Position numbers and translations under genes: made by a program | NCBI GenBank assembly: GCA_039619475.1 | Contig: CM077115.1 | Location: forward strand, 492,921,352 to 492,985,351 | From: Icerya purchasi | Taxonomy: Eukaryota > Arthropoda > Insecta > Hemiptera > Monophlebidae | Direction of reading: 5' to 3' | Length of the DNA: 64,000 nucleotides | Part shown: piece after piece, positions 47,401 to 56,226 of the stretch | Numbering within the stretch: the first letter of the stretch is position 1 | Layout: every line of letters starts with the position of its first letter | Notes under the pieces: generated by a model | Databases searched by the model: none | Seen by the model: the letters and a program-made list of their open reading frames with translations, nothing else | What the model was told of the DNA's origin: nothing

Positions 47401-49307
47401 TGTTAACCCTAAAGTCAGTAAAATAAAATTTCAATATCTCATCGTATATAAAATTAATTCGTAAAAGTAAGCCGCAAATCTTTAGAAGTGCTTTACACAG
47501 ATTCTCATATAACCTCATTATAGAAATTATTTTCACTAATTGAATTCTTTTCTTTAAAATTAATTTGTTTTTAAAATAAATTTTTTAATTAATTTTAAAA
47601 CGAAATAAAATTTTACTTACCCATATTCATATTCAGGATTTGTAAAATTTTCGCATATGTATGTCATACACGGCGCATTGTTCACTAAATTGTCTTCAAA
47701 ATCCGAGAAATGTATGTAAATATTATAATATATCATACAAATTATATTACGATTTTTCGAGTTTGTAGATAAAAATATTTCTCTGAAACAGAGTATTTAA
47801 AATTTTAATCAGTTGTATTCACAAAAGTCGTAGAAGGACCATAAAAAATTTTGTAAAAAATAAGCATCCATACATTTAAACGCAATATAAAAATAATAAT
47901 TTATACTTATTGAAAAAAAATTATTCTCATCATCGGTAAGAATTACATATTAAAAAAGATTTGTGATTAGTATTTACGTTAGCTTAAAACGCACAAACGG
48001 TTACGCAAACTAGGAAAAATTTAGTTATTAAAAGTTAACGTAATGTACAAATTTCATATTTCATTAGACATAAATCTGCCGCCTGATATTTTAATTGTTA
48101 CCTTATAACTTCATATTAATAGAAATTCCCTATCTGCGATTTATATATTTTCGATAATTCATATTTGTATTTATTCTACACGTATATTTATACGTTCAAT
48201 CTTGTTTTTGTTTTGTTTTTTATTATGTATTTATTTTTTATTTCGCGATTATGTCTTTCCATCTATTTTCCCTGATATTTCGCTAAAATTATTAATCATT
48301 CATATTTTGAAGCTTTTTTTGTTTTGCAAATCGCATATGATAAATGAGGCAATTCGGTTAATTCTTTAAAATTACTAATATATCCGAAAATGATCTAAAT
48401 GTAAAAATTTTAATGTTTACAGTATGGAAAAACGGAAGTCGGAAACGTGAAAATACAAAAAACTAAGCCACACGTATAAAATGTAAAGTAGCGGAATATG
48501 AAATAATTCAATTTTTCTTTTACTATCTAGTATCTTAAAAGGCGGAAAAATCGCACAACAATGCAATTGCTAATACTTGCATTGTTTTTTAATTTATCAT
48601 TAGTACAAAAATCTGTCTTTATATGTTTTCTTTTTAATTGATAAATAAGCTGAAAATAATTTCGAAGTTGAACGAAATTTCTAGTTAAGTATACTCTTAA
48701 TAAAGCAATATGAAATTAGGTTATACAGCAACAAAACAGTATTTTACATACAGCATTATTTCGTGACAGTTACATATAGGTTTTACTTTCAAAAACTTTA
48801 GTTTTAAAATCTATATTAAACAAAATAAATAAAGCCGGAATTAAAGTGTTCGAAACTATCGGAAATGAAATATTCACACAAACCGTGTGGAAGCATTTAA
48901 GCCATAAATTTAAGTTTGCACAAAATCGTTAACTTTGCTAGAATACATGTTTACTTTAAAAAATCGGCGAATTTTAACATCACAAGTTTCTGATTCTCCT
49001 TATTACCAACCACCATATTACCAAGGAACTGAAGTCCAACTGTAATACATCTTTGCGCTTCATCATTATCAGTCGGAGCTGATATTAAAAATATTAATAT
49101 ATTTAAAACGTTCGTTATTATCGAATAATTTTCATATTCACGAATTCCATTTTGATAAAAAACTTCCAAACAGCGGAAACGCAAAGTTCTTAATAAATTC
49201 AATATTTCACTATAGCCTGTATGAGTAACATTACCACTTTTTAAATTATTTAAAAATTCAGAAAAACTGAATGCAAAATCACGCAACTCGTCAACAACGC
49301 CGACCAT
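31776..49307 (-). CDS. ATXN10: Ataxin-10 homologue, six exons (C-terminal end uncertain)
   Basis: Joining 49,307-48,955, 47,782-47,621, 43,433-43,102, 36,926-36,757, 33,176-33,113 and 31,819-31,776 gives 1,125 nt, an unbroken 375 codons with phases 2, 2, 1, 0, 1 and 0 at the successive exon ends. All introns are GT-AG. Key matches to ataxin-10 are VGLQFLGNMVVGNKENQK (residues ~92-109), FKTNVTKIIANLSWDNKSFK (N-terminal part of the Atx10 C-terminal domain), LSECCRIDEKNP and GEWAVFAIRNIRE. Ataxin-10 is a cytoplasmic armadillo-like helical protein linked to neuronal survival and cytokinesis. Human ataxin-10 is about 475 residues, and this N-terminus is short. Introns 2 to 4 are filled with transposons. 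The closing NQ-rich helix was not found; see the candidate last exon at 31,556-31,570. Confidence 0.85.
31889..31915. repeat. AAT trinucleotide microsatellite
   Basis: About nine AAT units in ataxin-10 intron 5. Confidence 0.95.
32411..32443. repeat. TA dinucleotide microsatellite
   Basis: TA repeats interrupted by a few CA units at the left, in ataxin-10 intron 5, shortly before the plus-strand mini-exon candidate. Confidence 0.95.
32479..32526 (+). other. Candidate plus-strand mini-exon inside an ataxin-10 intron
   Basis: ATTCCAATAG precedes and CAG|GTAAGT follows a 48-nt open segment VLLLADDDPDLKSLLQ. An internal acceptor (TTTTACTCTTAG) would keep the same frame. The sequence looks like protein rather than AT-biased noise, but no second plus-strand exon was found and the family is unknown. 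Confidence 0.3.
33113..33176 (-). CDS. ATXN10: Ataxin-10 exon 5 (64 nt)
   Basis: Acceptor ATTTTGTTGCAG and donor GTAAGT flank QTYEHLIQPLSECCRIDEKN-P. Vertebrate ataxin-10 has the IPLILDNCNLDDSNP block here. Too short for ordinary ORF calling; found by splice sites, phase and motif together. Confidence 0.85.
33177..34780. other. Ataxin-10 intron 4, left part: no other feature
   Basis: AT-rich intronic sequence without recognisable transposon or gene. The short frame 34,100-34,306 has no support. Confidence 0.4.
34781..35046 (-). repeat. tRNA-derived SINE, copy 1 (with promoter boxes)
   Basis: Read on the minus strand, the head has an A box TAGCCTAGTGG (35,037-35,027) and a B box GGTTCGAGACT (34,993-34,983), the RNA polymerase III promoter of a tRNA-like head. 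A ~185-base body follows and ends near 34,781. The body matches 62,500-62,666 closely. It begins directly after an A-rich run that ends the I-type fragment upstream. Confidence 0.8.
35050..35700 (-). pseudogene. I-type non-LTR element, RNase H and C-terminus
   Basis: The minus strand encodes WIRSHYGIKGNKIVDRIAKM (RNase H His and last Asp region), then RVPWFKGANNFGRDFIVSIT, RLRIGHNKTPVHLSKINI and CSSCRTEDTIDHFIWQCKVY (zinc-binding C-terminus). One in-frame stop lies between RNase H and this region; otherwise it is well preserved. It is 5'-truncated and ends in an A-rich run next to the SINE. It lies in ataxin-10 intron 4. Confidence 0.8.
35701..36756. other. Ataxin-10 intron 4, right part: no other feature
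   Basis: AT-rich intronic sequence; nothing recognised. Confidence 0.4.
36757..36926 (-). CDS. ATXN10: Ataxin-10 exon 4, start of the conserved C-terminal domain
   Basis: Acceptor TCTAATTTCAG precedes 36,926 and donor AAA|GTAATT follows 36,757. It encodes LFVKIHRYEKEYSDFDVHNL, an acidic loop, then FKTNVTKIIANLSWDNKSFK. The last block corresponds to the conserved FKS-LIRLIGNL-YKN region of ataxin-10. Confidence 0.85.
37140..38230 (-). pseudogene. Non-LTR element RNase H and tail, long open but decayed
   Basis: The 315-codon minus-strand frame 38,171-37,224 holds HKTIFTDGSKGSNGIW (first RNase H Asp), TIFTAELTTILRSIIYI (Glu), YLIISDSVCAFKTIS (second Asp) and LLWVPRNIAIEGNLTDF (WVP-H-x-I-GN-x-x-D with His changed to Asn). 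The second half is degenerate and Phe/Leu-rich, and the Cys residues of the usual zinc domain are not in register. The frame stays open although key residues have changed. It lies in ataxin-10 intron 3. Confidence 0.75.
38231..39929. other. Ataxin-10 intron 3 sequence: no other gene
   Basis: AT-rich; a TA microsatellite lies at 39,328-39,348. The frame 38,865-39,089 has no family motif. Confidence 0.4.
39930..41590 (+). pseudogene. Mutator-like (PF20700-type) transposase pseudogene
   Basis: In order on the plus strand are INRRLIFALRLLGIEHYGIS with KFCTFMYPGKSMYQSIYDAT (N-terminal part), RLTVSGVGSWRNRGFPPFFG (the usual DGSW-RRG motif, Asp lost), KACEQW, then KLEVDAVLEMFKRSDSLYNT with YIGDEDSKKYKRIV (GDGDS-type Asp motif), SIGEDSWCSWQRA, and KIYDDLSAEKLRLKGLGAYM with NESSNLVVWTIAPKT and EGLLYGPEIAE. 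These are the blocks of the insect Mutator-like domain. Multiple stops, shifts and an A-run break it. Terminal repeats were not found. Confidence 0.75.
41591..43101. other. Ataxin-10 intron 3, near exon 3: no other gene
   Basis: AT-rich; may include the 3' part of the Mutator-like element, whose end I could not place. Confidence 0.35.
43102..43433 (-). CDS. ATXN10: Ataxin-10 exon 3
   Basis: Acceptor TTTTCTCCTAG precedes 43,433. The exon reads LLLLERLLHRGRDFRSFYSS, LPDESRVKVLNFI, then SIMFSILSLLSDKSEVRHLL and QNEFCSYIT. The donor is CAG|GTGCAA at 43,101; the open frame otherwise runs 11 codons further to a stop. Using this donor gives phase 1, which the next exon needs, and places SYIT-E-LFVKIHRY in register with the family. 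Confidence 0.8.
43434..44498. other. Ataxin-10 intron 2, left part
   Basis: Intronic sequence with a mildly GC-richer stretch at 44,290-44,490 next to the hAT insertion. No gene recognised. Confidence 0.4.
44941..45416 (+). pseudogene. Penelope-like element fragment (RT start joined to GIY-YIG tail)
   Basis: 44,941-45,228 encodes PKIPNFYGLSTNTEGIPFFA, STDSPTYELSKWLAKKLVPF with FIKNS, and VSFHVISLFTSVP, the N-terminal RT region of Penelope-like elements. From about 45,225, in the next frame, come KCKNILSAESKTSKRLIREP, MEIYKHKNN and REDSF, which match the tail of the GIY-YIG endonuclease. The RT core between them is missing, so this is an internally deleted relic. Confidence 0.65.
45658..46131 (+). 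pseudogene. hAT transposase C-terminal fragment (ZBED5/SCAND3-like)
   Basis: The frame reads LLNYFPETKSKDDDGQRWIL, NPFMENP, EKLIDLASDEMLKIEF, KYPELAREALRLIVPFAISY, MCELTFTSMVHLKTKYRNRM and IQPRFNKLVKEKQTHPSH-stop. This is the hAT C-terminal dimerisation region as seen in ZBED5/FAM200-type proteins, with the natural C-terminus. The 157 codons are open, but the N-terminal BED finger and catalytic core are absent. Confidence 0.85.
46165..46560 (-). pseudogene. Non-LTR retrotransposon C-terminus nested in the hAT element
   Basis: From 46,555 downward the minus strand is open and encodes ALCRLRIGHTRITHQFLLNK, CETCSSVLSVQHILLDCDKY and TLKERLSNNEVNIKKLFAYL. This is the zinc-binding tail after RNase H of I/Jockey-type elements. 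A short (TTC)n at 46,170-46,182 is its 3' tail. It is a 5'-truncated insertion. Confidence 0.75.
46665..47620. other. Ataxin-10 intron 2, right part
   Basis: No other gene. The frame at 47,351-47,536 looks tempting but is skipped by the phase-consistent splice from exon 2 to exon 3. Confidence 0.5.
47621..47782 (-). CDS. ATXN10: Ataxin-10 exon 2
   Basis: Acceptor CTCTGTTTCAG precedes 47,782; donor GTAAGT follows 47,621. In phase it reads EIFLSTNSKNRNIICMIYYN, then DFEDNLVNNAPCMTYICENF and TNPEYEYG with no stop. It has phase 2 in and out, which fits exon 1 and exon 3. The YN and PEYE blocks sit where vertebrate ataxin-10 has its mid-repeat helices. Confidence 0.8.
47783..48954. other. Ataxin-10 intron 1
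   Basis: AT-rich; no transposon or gene recognised. Confidence 0.6.
48955..49307 (-). CDS. ATXN10: Ataxin-10 exon 1 (start codon)
   Basis: ATG at 49,307-49,305; the frame MVGVVDELRDFAFSFSEFLN continues through RCITVGLQFLGNMVVGNKEN to KFADFL. The exon ends AAA with donor GTAAAC at 48,954, phase 2. The frame's apparent stop just beyond lies in the intron. Confidence 0.85.
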
Positions 49308-52300
49308 ACCGTATCAATTTCAGCCGAGAACGATCTTTTTGCTTTTCAAAAGTAAACATTACCGATGCGGCATCAAAAAGCTATCGATAAAATATTTTTT
49401 TTTTTTTAATTTTAATTTTTGTTATGTATTACCTTTATCGTTATTGTTAAATAATGAAATTGAAAATAATATTTTTCTTTCCTTAGAGGAAAAAAGTGAA
49501 ATTTAAAACTTCGTTACAAGTTAAATTAAATAAATTCTTAAATAAAATTTATTCTAATTTCGCATCTTATTTAAAATTTTTAAATATAATTTTCTACTCA
49601 TTAATTAAACATTTTTATTATTTCTGTTTGAGTACAGTTTACCATGACACGAAAAATACTCCATACTATCTATAACAATAATAATAATTACATGTTTTGA
49701 AAAGGTGTACGTGATCTTATGAGTGTGTTTTTATGGTCGCAGTTAACCTCGAGTTAATCATGGGTAATATACATTGGATGTGTAAAATTTGAGGTGTTTA
49801 TTTTCGCAGTAAACTGTTTTTATGATAATATGTAAGTTTAATTATGCCAAATATTTTACTTTATAATATTTTTAAATTTAAGTTAAAAGTGTTTATCTTG
49901 GAACTTCCTCTATACTCTGAGTCAGTCCATTTCCTACACTTGTCACGTAGTCGTATGTGTGCGAAAATTATTACATACTTATTTTTTAGATAAATTTTAT
50001 ACATCTTTGAGTTTTCGAATGTGTAAGATTATATGTAAAATATGAAATTTGTATCATGCGAAGTAGGAGAGCCAGAGTGAAATACGCTAGTGCATCATTA
50101 ATACATATGAACTGTGTAGTAATCTGAATTTTGAGAAGCAGGATAAATATTAATTTCATTGAGTATGAATCAGAAGTCAAATTTCCCAGGAAAGTCGTGT
50201 TTAAGTGCTGTTCCTTAGATATACTTAACTTTTTGTAGTGGTACCTTGAAAATGATGAAAATTCTCGAGGAAATGTTGATCTTTTAAAATATTTGATTGG
50301 AATTGTTAACAGACATATTTACATTCAAGTCGAGGACTTTTATTTTTTTAATTATCTTCAAAAATTTCCTTTCAAAAAACGTTTTCTTTCACTGTCATTT
50401 GAAAACTAATCTTTCTGCGATTGTGTTTTTGTTTTCATTTTTAAGAGACAATTGTTTTGAGTATTTTAAGCGATCTTAACTGACAGTTTTTTTTTTTTTT
50501 TTTTATTTCCGTTCCAGTCATTAGCTGCGTTTGTGTGTTTAAATGTAATTTTTAGATTTATTAAATCAAATACCTCTTTAATGTTTTCTGTTTACTTACA
50601 ATTTTTTTTCTGGCGTTGCATTTGTTCATTTTTTTCTTCTCGGAAAACATTTAAAAACTATATTTATAAATGTCTCACATGTATTGGTTGTATTTATAAT
50701 GCGTGTATATCATAATAGGGGATATATGTTTGTACAATAATAATGGCTTAATTGTTTTTAATGATTTCTTTTTCTGTACAAATTTTTCTTTTATCGAGAT
50801 GTTAATGTTAGATTAATGCTTTCTGTATACTTGTTTCGCTTTCATTTTGTCTTTTTTTTTATTGTTTTTAATCATTCACTTTCGTTATGATAAACATTGT
50901 CTGCCGATTAACGATTATCCAAAAGGCAGGTACTATCTTGATACTAACGTCAGCTGAGTATCGAAGATAATAAGAACTTACGTAATGTGAATGTTACGTC
51001 ATACAGATTTATATAAATATATATGTATATATTACAAGTACACGCCTATAAAAACAAACAGCTTATTTAAATTACAAGGGAAGTGAATAAATCAGATACA
51101 ACTGTTAAAATTATATTTTTATTAAAATTAAGATTAAATGTTATAGAGTAGTTTATTAATTCAAAGATTTCCGATCAGTTTATTATTCACTGCTAAGTTA
51201 CTATGGAAAGTTTTTAGTTTCTTTCAAAAAATACAGATTAAATAAAACTGATTTTTATTACAACCAAAATCTTAGTAGATTAAAATGATATAAAAGAAAT
51301 TGTTATAAGTAATATAAAATCTGATTAAAAGCAGTTTTTTTACGATAAAAATGATAGAATAAGAATACTACAAATGTAAAGTAAAAGAGATTTTGGCATA
51401 AAAAGATGAGAAATAATCTTTTAAAATAGTCTGTAGAAATGTATAAAAATTTCATTAGAAAAAAAAAAAAAAAAAAAAAAATCCTTTAAAGAACAGATAT
51501 CTGAAAATGGTTTACAGAATGTATTAATAATGAACAAGTTTGCATATTAAATAGTGAACTTATAAATAGTAGCAGTATAGAATAGTACACGGACACTGTA
51601 ATAGCGATAAAAAACGAATGCATCATGTAATAAGATTACGGTATTCAATTTGCCTCTATATTACAGATCAATTATTTTTTTATTTTGACTTATCCTGAAG
51701 TGGTGATTAGCGCTATTCTTACTTCTTGATATACATGAAATCAGAAATCTTACAGAATTCTGTTAATTTTTGGTACGCAAACATTCTTAAAATATCAAAT
51801 TTAATTATTTATTTTTATTTTTGCTTAATTCATATTATGTAAACTAATTTCATGAAGGATATTGTATATTAATTTTTAATTATAATTTGCAGTGAATGAT
51901 CTCTCCAGAAACAGAAAAATAAAAATTAAAAAAAAAAAATAAACGGGTATTGATTCGGACAAAAAGTCAGACAAGTTTGAAATAAAATGATGTCAATAGT
52001 AAAATTTGATTTAATTTAAATTTATAGATTCTGCAATAGTGTTGACAATAATTAATCAGATTAACATATTTAATTAAATTGTTCAAAAAAATTGAAGAAT
52101 GCTGATCTGAAAAGGCAGAATAAAAAGGAACTTTGTAAAGATTCATTAAGAGGATGGAATAGTAAAGAAATTCTAGGATATATTAACTGCATCAGTCGTA
52201 TCGTCTAAGACATCCAAAAGAGAATATAAAACAAGTGTGATTTGTTTTGAAGAAATTAACAGTTTAGTCGCTTCTAGGTCTGTGCTTAATCTGAAATATT

Positions 52301-54691
52301 TGAGCACCAGAGAAATCTGAAAAAGAAAAAGTGAAGGAAACGAACTTCCAACTCATTACTCTCTGTCACATATATAGGCTTCACTTTACGTAACCTACGG
52401 ATTAAAGAAATTTCTTAAATAAAACTTTAAAATATCGAAATTGGAAACAGTAATTTTTATATATTTTATCAGAGAATAATATTGTTAAATTAACTTAATC
52501 AACTCCTTAATGGGATAGTATAGATCGCCGTCATTCGTACATATTTTGTGCTATTCGTAATTTTGTACTTAACAGTATCCACTTTTTAAAAAAAAAACTA
52601 AACATTAATCTCTGGGGAACACTTTAAAGAAGAGTGTATACCATTTTAAATTGAGCGTGCGGTTTGTAAGCTAAACGAGTCAAGTAATATATATTTTTAA
52701 TGGTACATGAATTTACAACAAAAACTTTTATGTTAGTTTTTTTGGGTTAGACACTAAAGATAATAGTACGTTGAGGAAAATGTGATAATATATTAATAAT
52801 ACCATAGAAGATAGATTAAGTGTATAGGCAAAATGATTATTTGCAAATAGAGTTCATTTGTAAAAAGGGTAAAGGTGAAGTAGAGAATTTCTAGTAAGTT
52901 TTAGAAATAACACGCAATATATACGAGTATTAAATTATTATTCAGTGTCGTCGAAAAGATATTGTAACCAAAATATAGGGGAAAAAAATATTTTAGTGGA
53001 ACAGATTTATTTTGATCAAGCATGTAATAGTTTTTTCGTAATTCGAATTCATCGCGAGCACCCATACTTCACACACCGACACGTGTACCCTGCATTACGT
53101 TGTTTTACAACCTAACAATAAACATAAGGTAATTTGAATTAAGTTTCGAAAAAGAAACGCATTTAAACTTTTTTAGTAATACTTCTATGCAAAATATACA
53201 TATATAAAATGATAAAATGCGGAAACTTAAAAATTAATCGTACTATTTTCAGTTTTTCAATATTTTCTTTTTTATTCTATAGTCTCTTAAAATCCTCGTT
53301 GCTTTAACTCTTGTGTGAAATTACGTGGTTATTAATTTCATGTTTTACTTTACTATACAAAAGTACATCAATACTTGGTAATTAATTTTGTAGTATAAAT
53401 TTACGTACAGTGCACATTGCAGATTAGCATAAAAACATTTATATTGTTTATCTCAATTCGTCTTTTATAATGTAAATAATTTTACCGCTTGTATTGTACA
53501 GTTAAAATGGGTGCATTGTTTAATTTGCGTTTGGAATCATTTAGGTAAATAATAATATAGGAGCTAATAATTTTTGTTTACTTCGAAAAATATAGACGCT
53601 AATCATATATATTAAACCGTCTTTTTTTGACATGGATGTCTTATAGATGGGAATCCACGCTTATTAATCTGACGGGGCCACGCCACGATTTATTATAAGA
53701 ACCCGCATTATTAAGTATAACATGCTTTATGTTCTGAGAGACATTCAAAAAAAAAAAAAATAGCATACTTGTCAAACTGTTCGTTTAATTTCATATCACC
53801 TGCACTATCTGTAATACAGCCACTTTCTTTTTATATTACCCATTAACATTAATTGCCCATTTAGGTACATAGAACGGGGAAGAAATGATTTTAAAAAGAG
53901 ATGATTTGTAAAAGGAATGTAATGTTTTTAGAAAGACTTAAACCTTAAAAGGAAAATTATATATTTCACCTGTAGTGGAAAATTTTTCGTATTGTTATGC
54001 GACTTTTAAGAAGGGCAATTTTTCATTTAATTATTCAATTGTTCTTTTTTAGGCTGTAAATTATTGAATGGTAAAATTTATTTTCAAAATGTGGTTGAGT
54101 TTTGATATATTTCGAATTTTCCAGATTTGATCTACTATTAGTACCACTATTTCAATCAAAAATGCTCACGCCTCATAATTTTGTTTTCGTATCGTGTCAT
54201 GGTCGATATTTAGCTTCGATGAAAGAAATTATGTATAACCTCGATTTCTGGTTGCTTATTTCGCTATAAAAATCATTTAATTCCGTTACATTTTATTAAA
54301 TTATTTCACTTATAATTTCTTCTAGATTGGTTCAGTTGGCTAATGAGCTATTTCTGATGTTTGTATCGGTTTATCATTACGAATGTTTTTTTAAATTTCT
54401 GTAAACAACTCTGATATAGGTTACTTCTTGTTGAATTTATTGTATACCATGTTGAACTGTTTGTTTCGCAATTATGTGTCGTAGATAATAGCCGAAGCAA
54501 AAACCAGTAATGAAAGAAATGAAATAAACAATGATAAAGATAATTATGAAAACTATAGATTTATCGCAAAATTGAGAACTACTTTTTTTCATCGCATCAG
54601 TCATTACGATTTAATTTTAAGGTAAAACATGTAAAATTTTACTTAGTATTTGATCAAAATTGTAAATATTAACGTGTTATTAAACCCGTGA

Positions 54692-54735
<44 letters not shown>

Positions 54736-56226
54736 GGTTTTAAAAATGTTGAACTTTGTTATTGAAACTTAGTAGTTAAATATTTACTGGCTTTATTTTT
54801 CGATTTATTTATTAATTTTTTTGTGACGATACTGACGAATAATAATAATACGTATCTTGTTTTTCACTCAATATGGCATGACAGAATTTAACATTTTATC
54901 TTCGATTGCTTACTCAAAATTTACACATTCATATTGAGAAGATCAATTACGTATTTTTAATATAACTAAATAGTAGTAATAAATAAAAGCGATCCATTGC
55001 ACTAAAAATATTTGCACTAAATTCAGTATTGGTATTCGTACGTTTTTTTAAAATCTTTTTTCTTTTGTACAGTTTTTGAATAATATAACAATCTTTTTTA
55101 ACTGATATTTTCAATATTATCGAATCATATTTTTGGCGGTTGCTCTGCGTAATAGCGAAAAGATAAATATTTTAATTTTATCAAGCTATAGAGTTATATT
55201 AATTAACAAATGTTCTTTAACGAAAATAGTACAACTTTTAAGCTTTCCTGTTGAATGAGATAAAAAATTAAGCACCTTATTTTCAGAGCGTTCCTGGCCT
55301 TCGCTGACGCAATTTTTCTGTTCGTGTTGTTTTTTCATATTTTCAAATCTGCTGTTGAATGGAACATTATTAAAACACGCATTTTTTTAGGGTTTTTTCT
55401 CTTCTAATATTCAATCATCTCTTTTCCGGAAAATAATGAAACACCAAAGTATAATTTAAAAACCCTATTATGTAGACATTAATTTATTCGTAAAGTTTGA
55501 ACATGAGTTTTAAGTTCTCGTACGGTTATTAATAGGGAGAAAGAAATTATTTAGTAGCGCGATAAGATTTTAAAGAAAATATCTCAGCTAGATTTAAAAA
55601 AGGGGCCTACGTATTTGGGAAATTTTATTATTTTAAGGTTATAAAAGGATTATTGAAAAAGGTAAGATACTTTAAATAATATACATCATTTTTATTCCCC
55701 CGTCCAGAAGGTAACAGTTTTACTGCTGAAAAGGAGGATACTTTAACGCAGTCTCCATTTACTCACGGTATGTTAGTCGCGAGACATTAAAGTATTTTAA
55801 ATAAACAGCTACTCGAGCTATTGCTCTGCGTTGTTTTAACTCTTATTCCTACTGGAATTATTTGCTTAAGACTTCTAACCAGTAACCGATCATTATCTGT
55901 GACCGCTTATTTATTTTGAGTAAACCTTATTCACCGCTGACCATATCTGAAAGTCGTTCCACAATTTGTCACCGGTGAACGCACTCCTTTCTCTACCAAA
56001 ATACCTACGGTGTAATAATATTAAATATTTCAAAATATTCTCAATTTCTACTTTCCATCGTGCGTATGGTACATAATTGTATAAACATTTCAGTTTTTCA
56101 TTTCATTAATAATTTTCGGGCGTTTTAAATTTTTTACTGGGATATTTTCTAACTTTCACGGTTTTTAAAAATGATCTAATCTAGGCAGTTTGTTCGATTA
56201 CCACGACGTCGTTAGATTAAACAAAA
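49308..56226. other. Spacer between ataxin-10 and KDM5 start codons
   Basis: About 6.9 kb of AT-rich DNA separates the two divergent genes. It must hold both promoters and any 5' UTR exons. No coding exon was recognised. Notable only are A- or T-runs: 50,488-50,505, 51,461-51,480 and forty A at 54,693-54,732. Small frames such as 49,986-50,180 and 50,297-50,715 are AT-biased and unsupported. Confidence 0.5.

Noticed and set aside
47351..47536. Minus-strand frame between ataxin-10 exons 2 and 3 that can be joined in phase using a weak acceptor
   Set aside because: Its acceptor lacks a pyrimidine tract, and the direct splice from 47,621 to 43,433 is in phase and gives a better family match.
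54693..54732. Forty-A run as the polyA tail of a retrocopy
   Set aside because: No recognisable gene or element lies immediately upstream on the plus strand and no target duplication was found.
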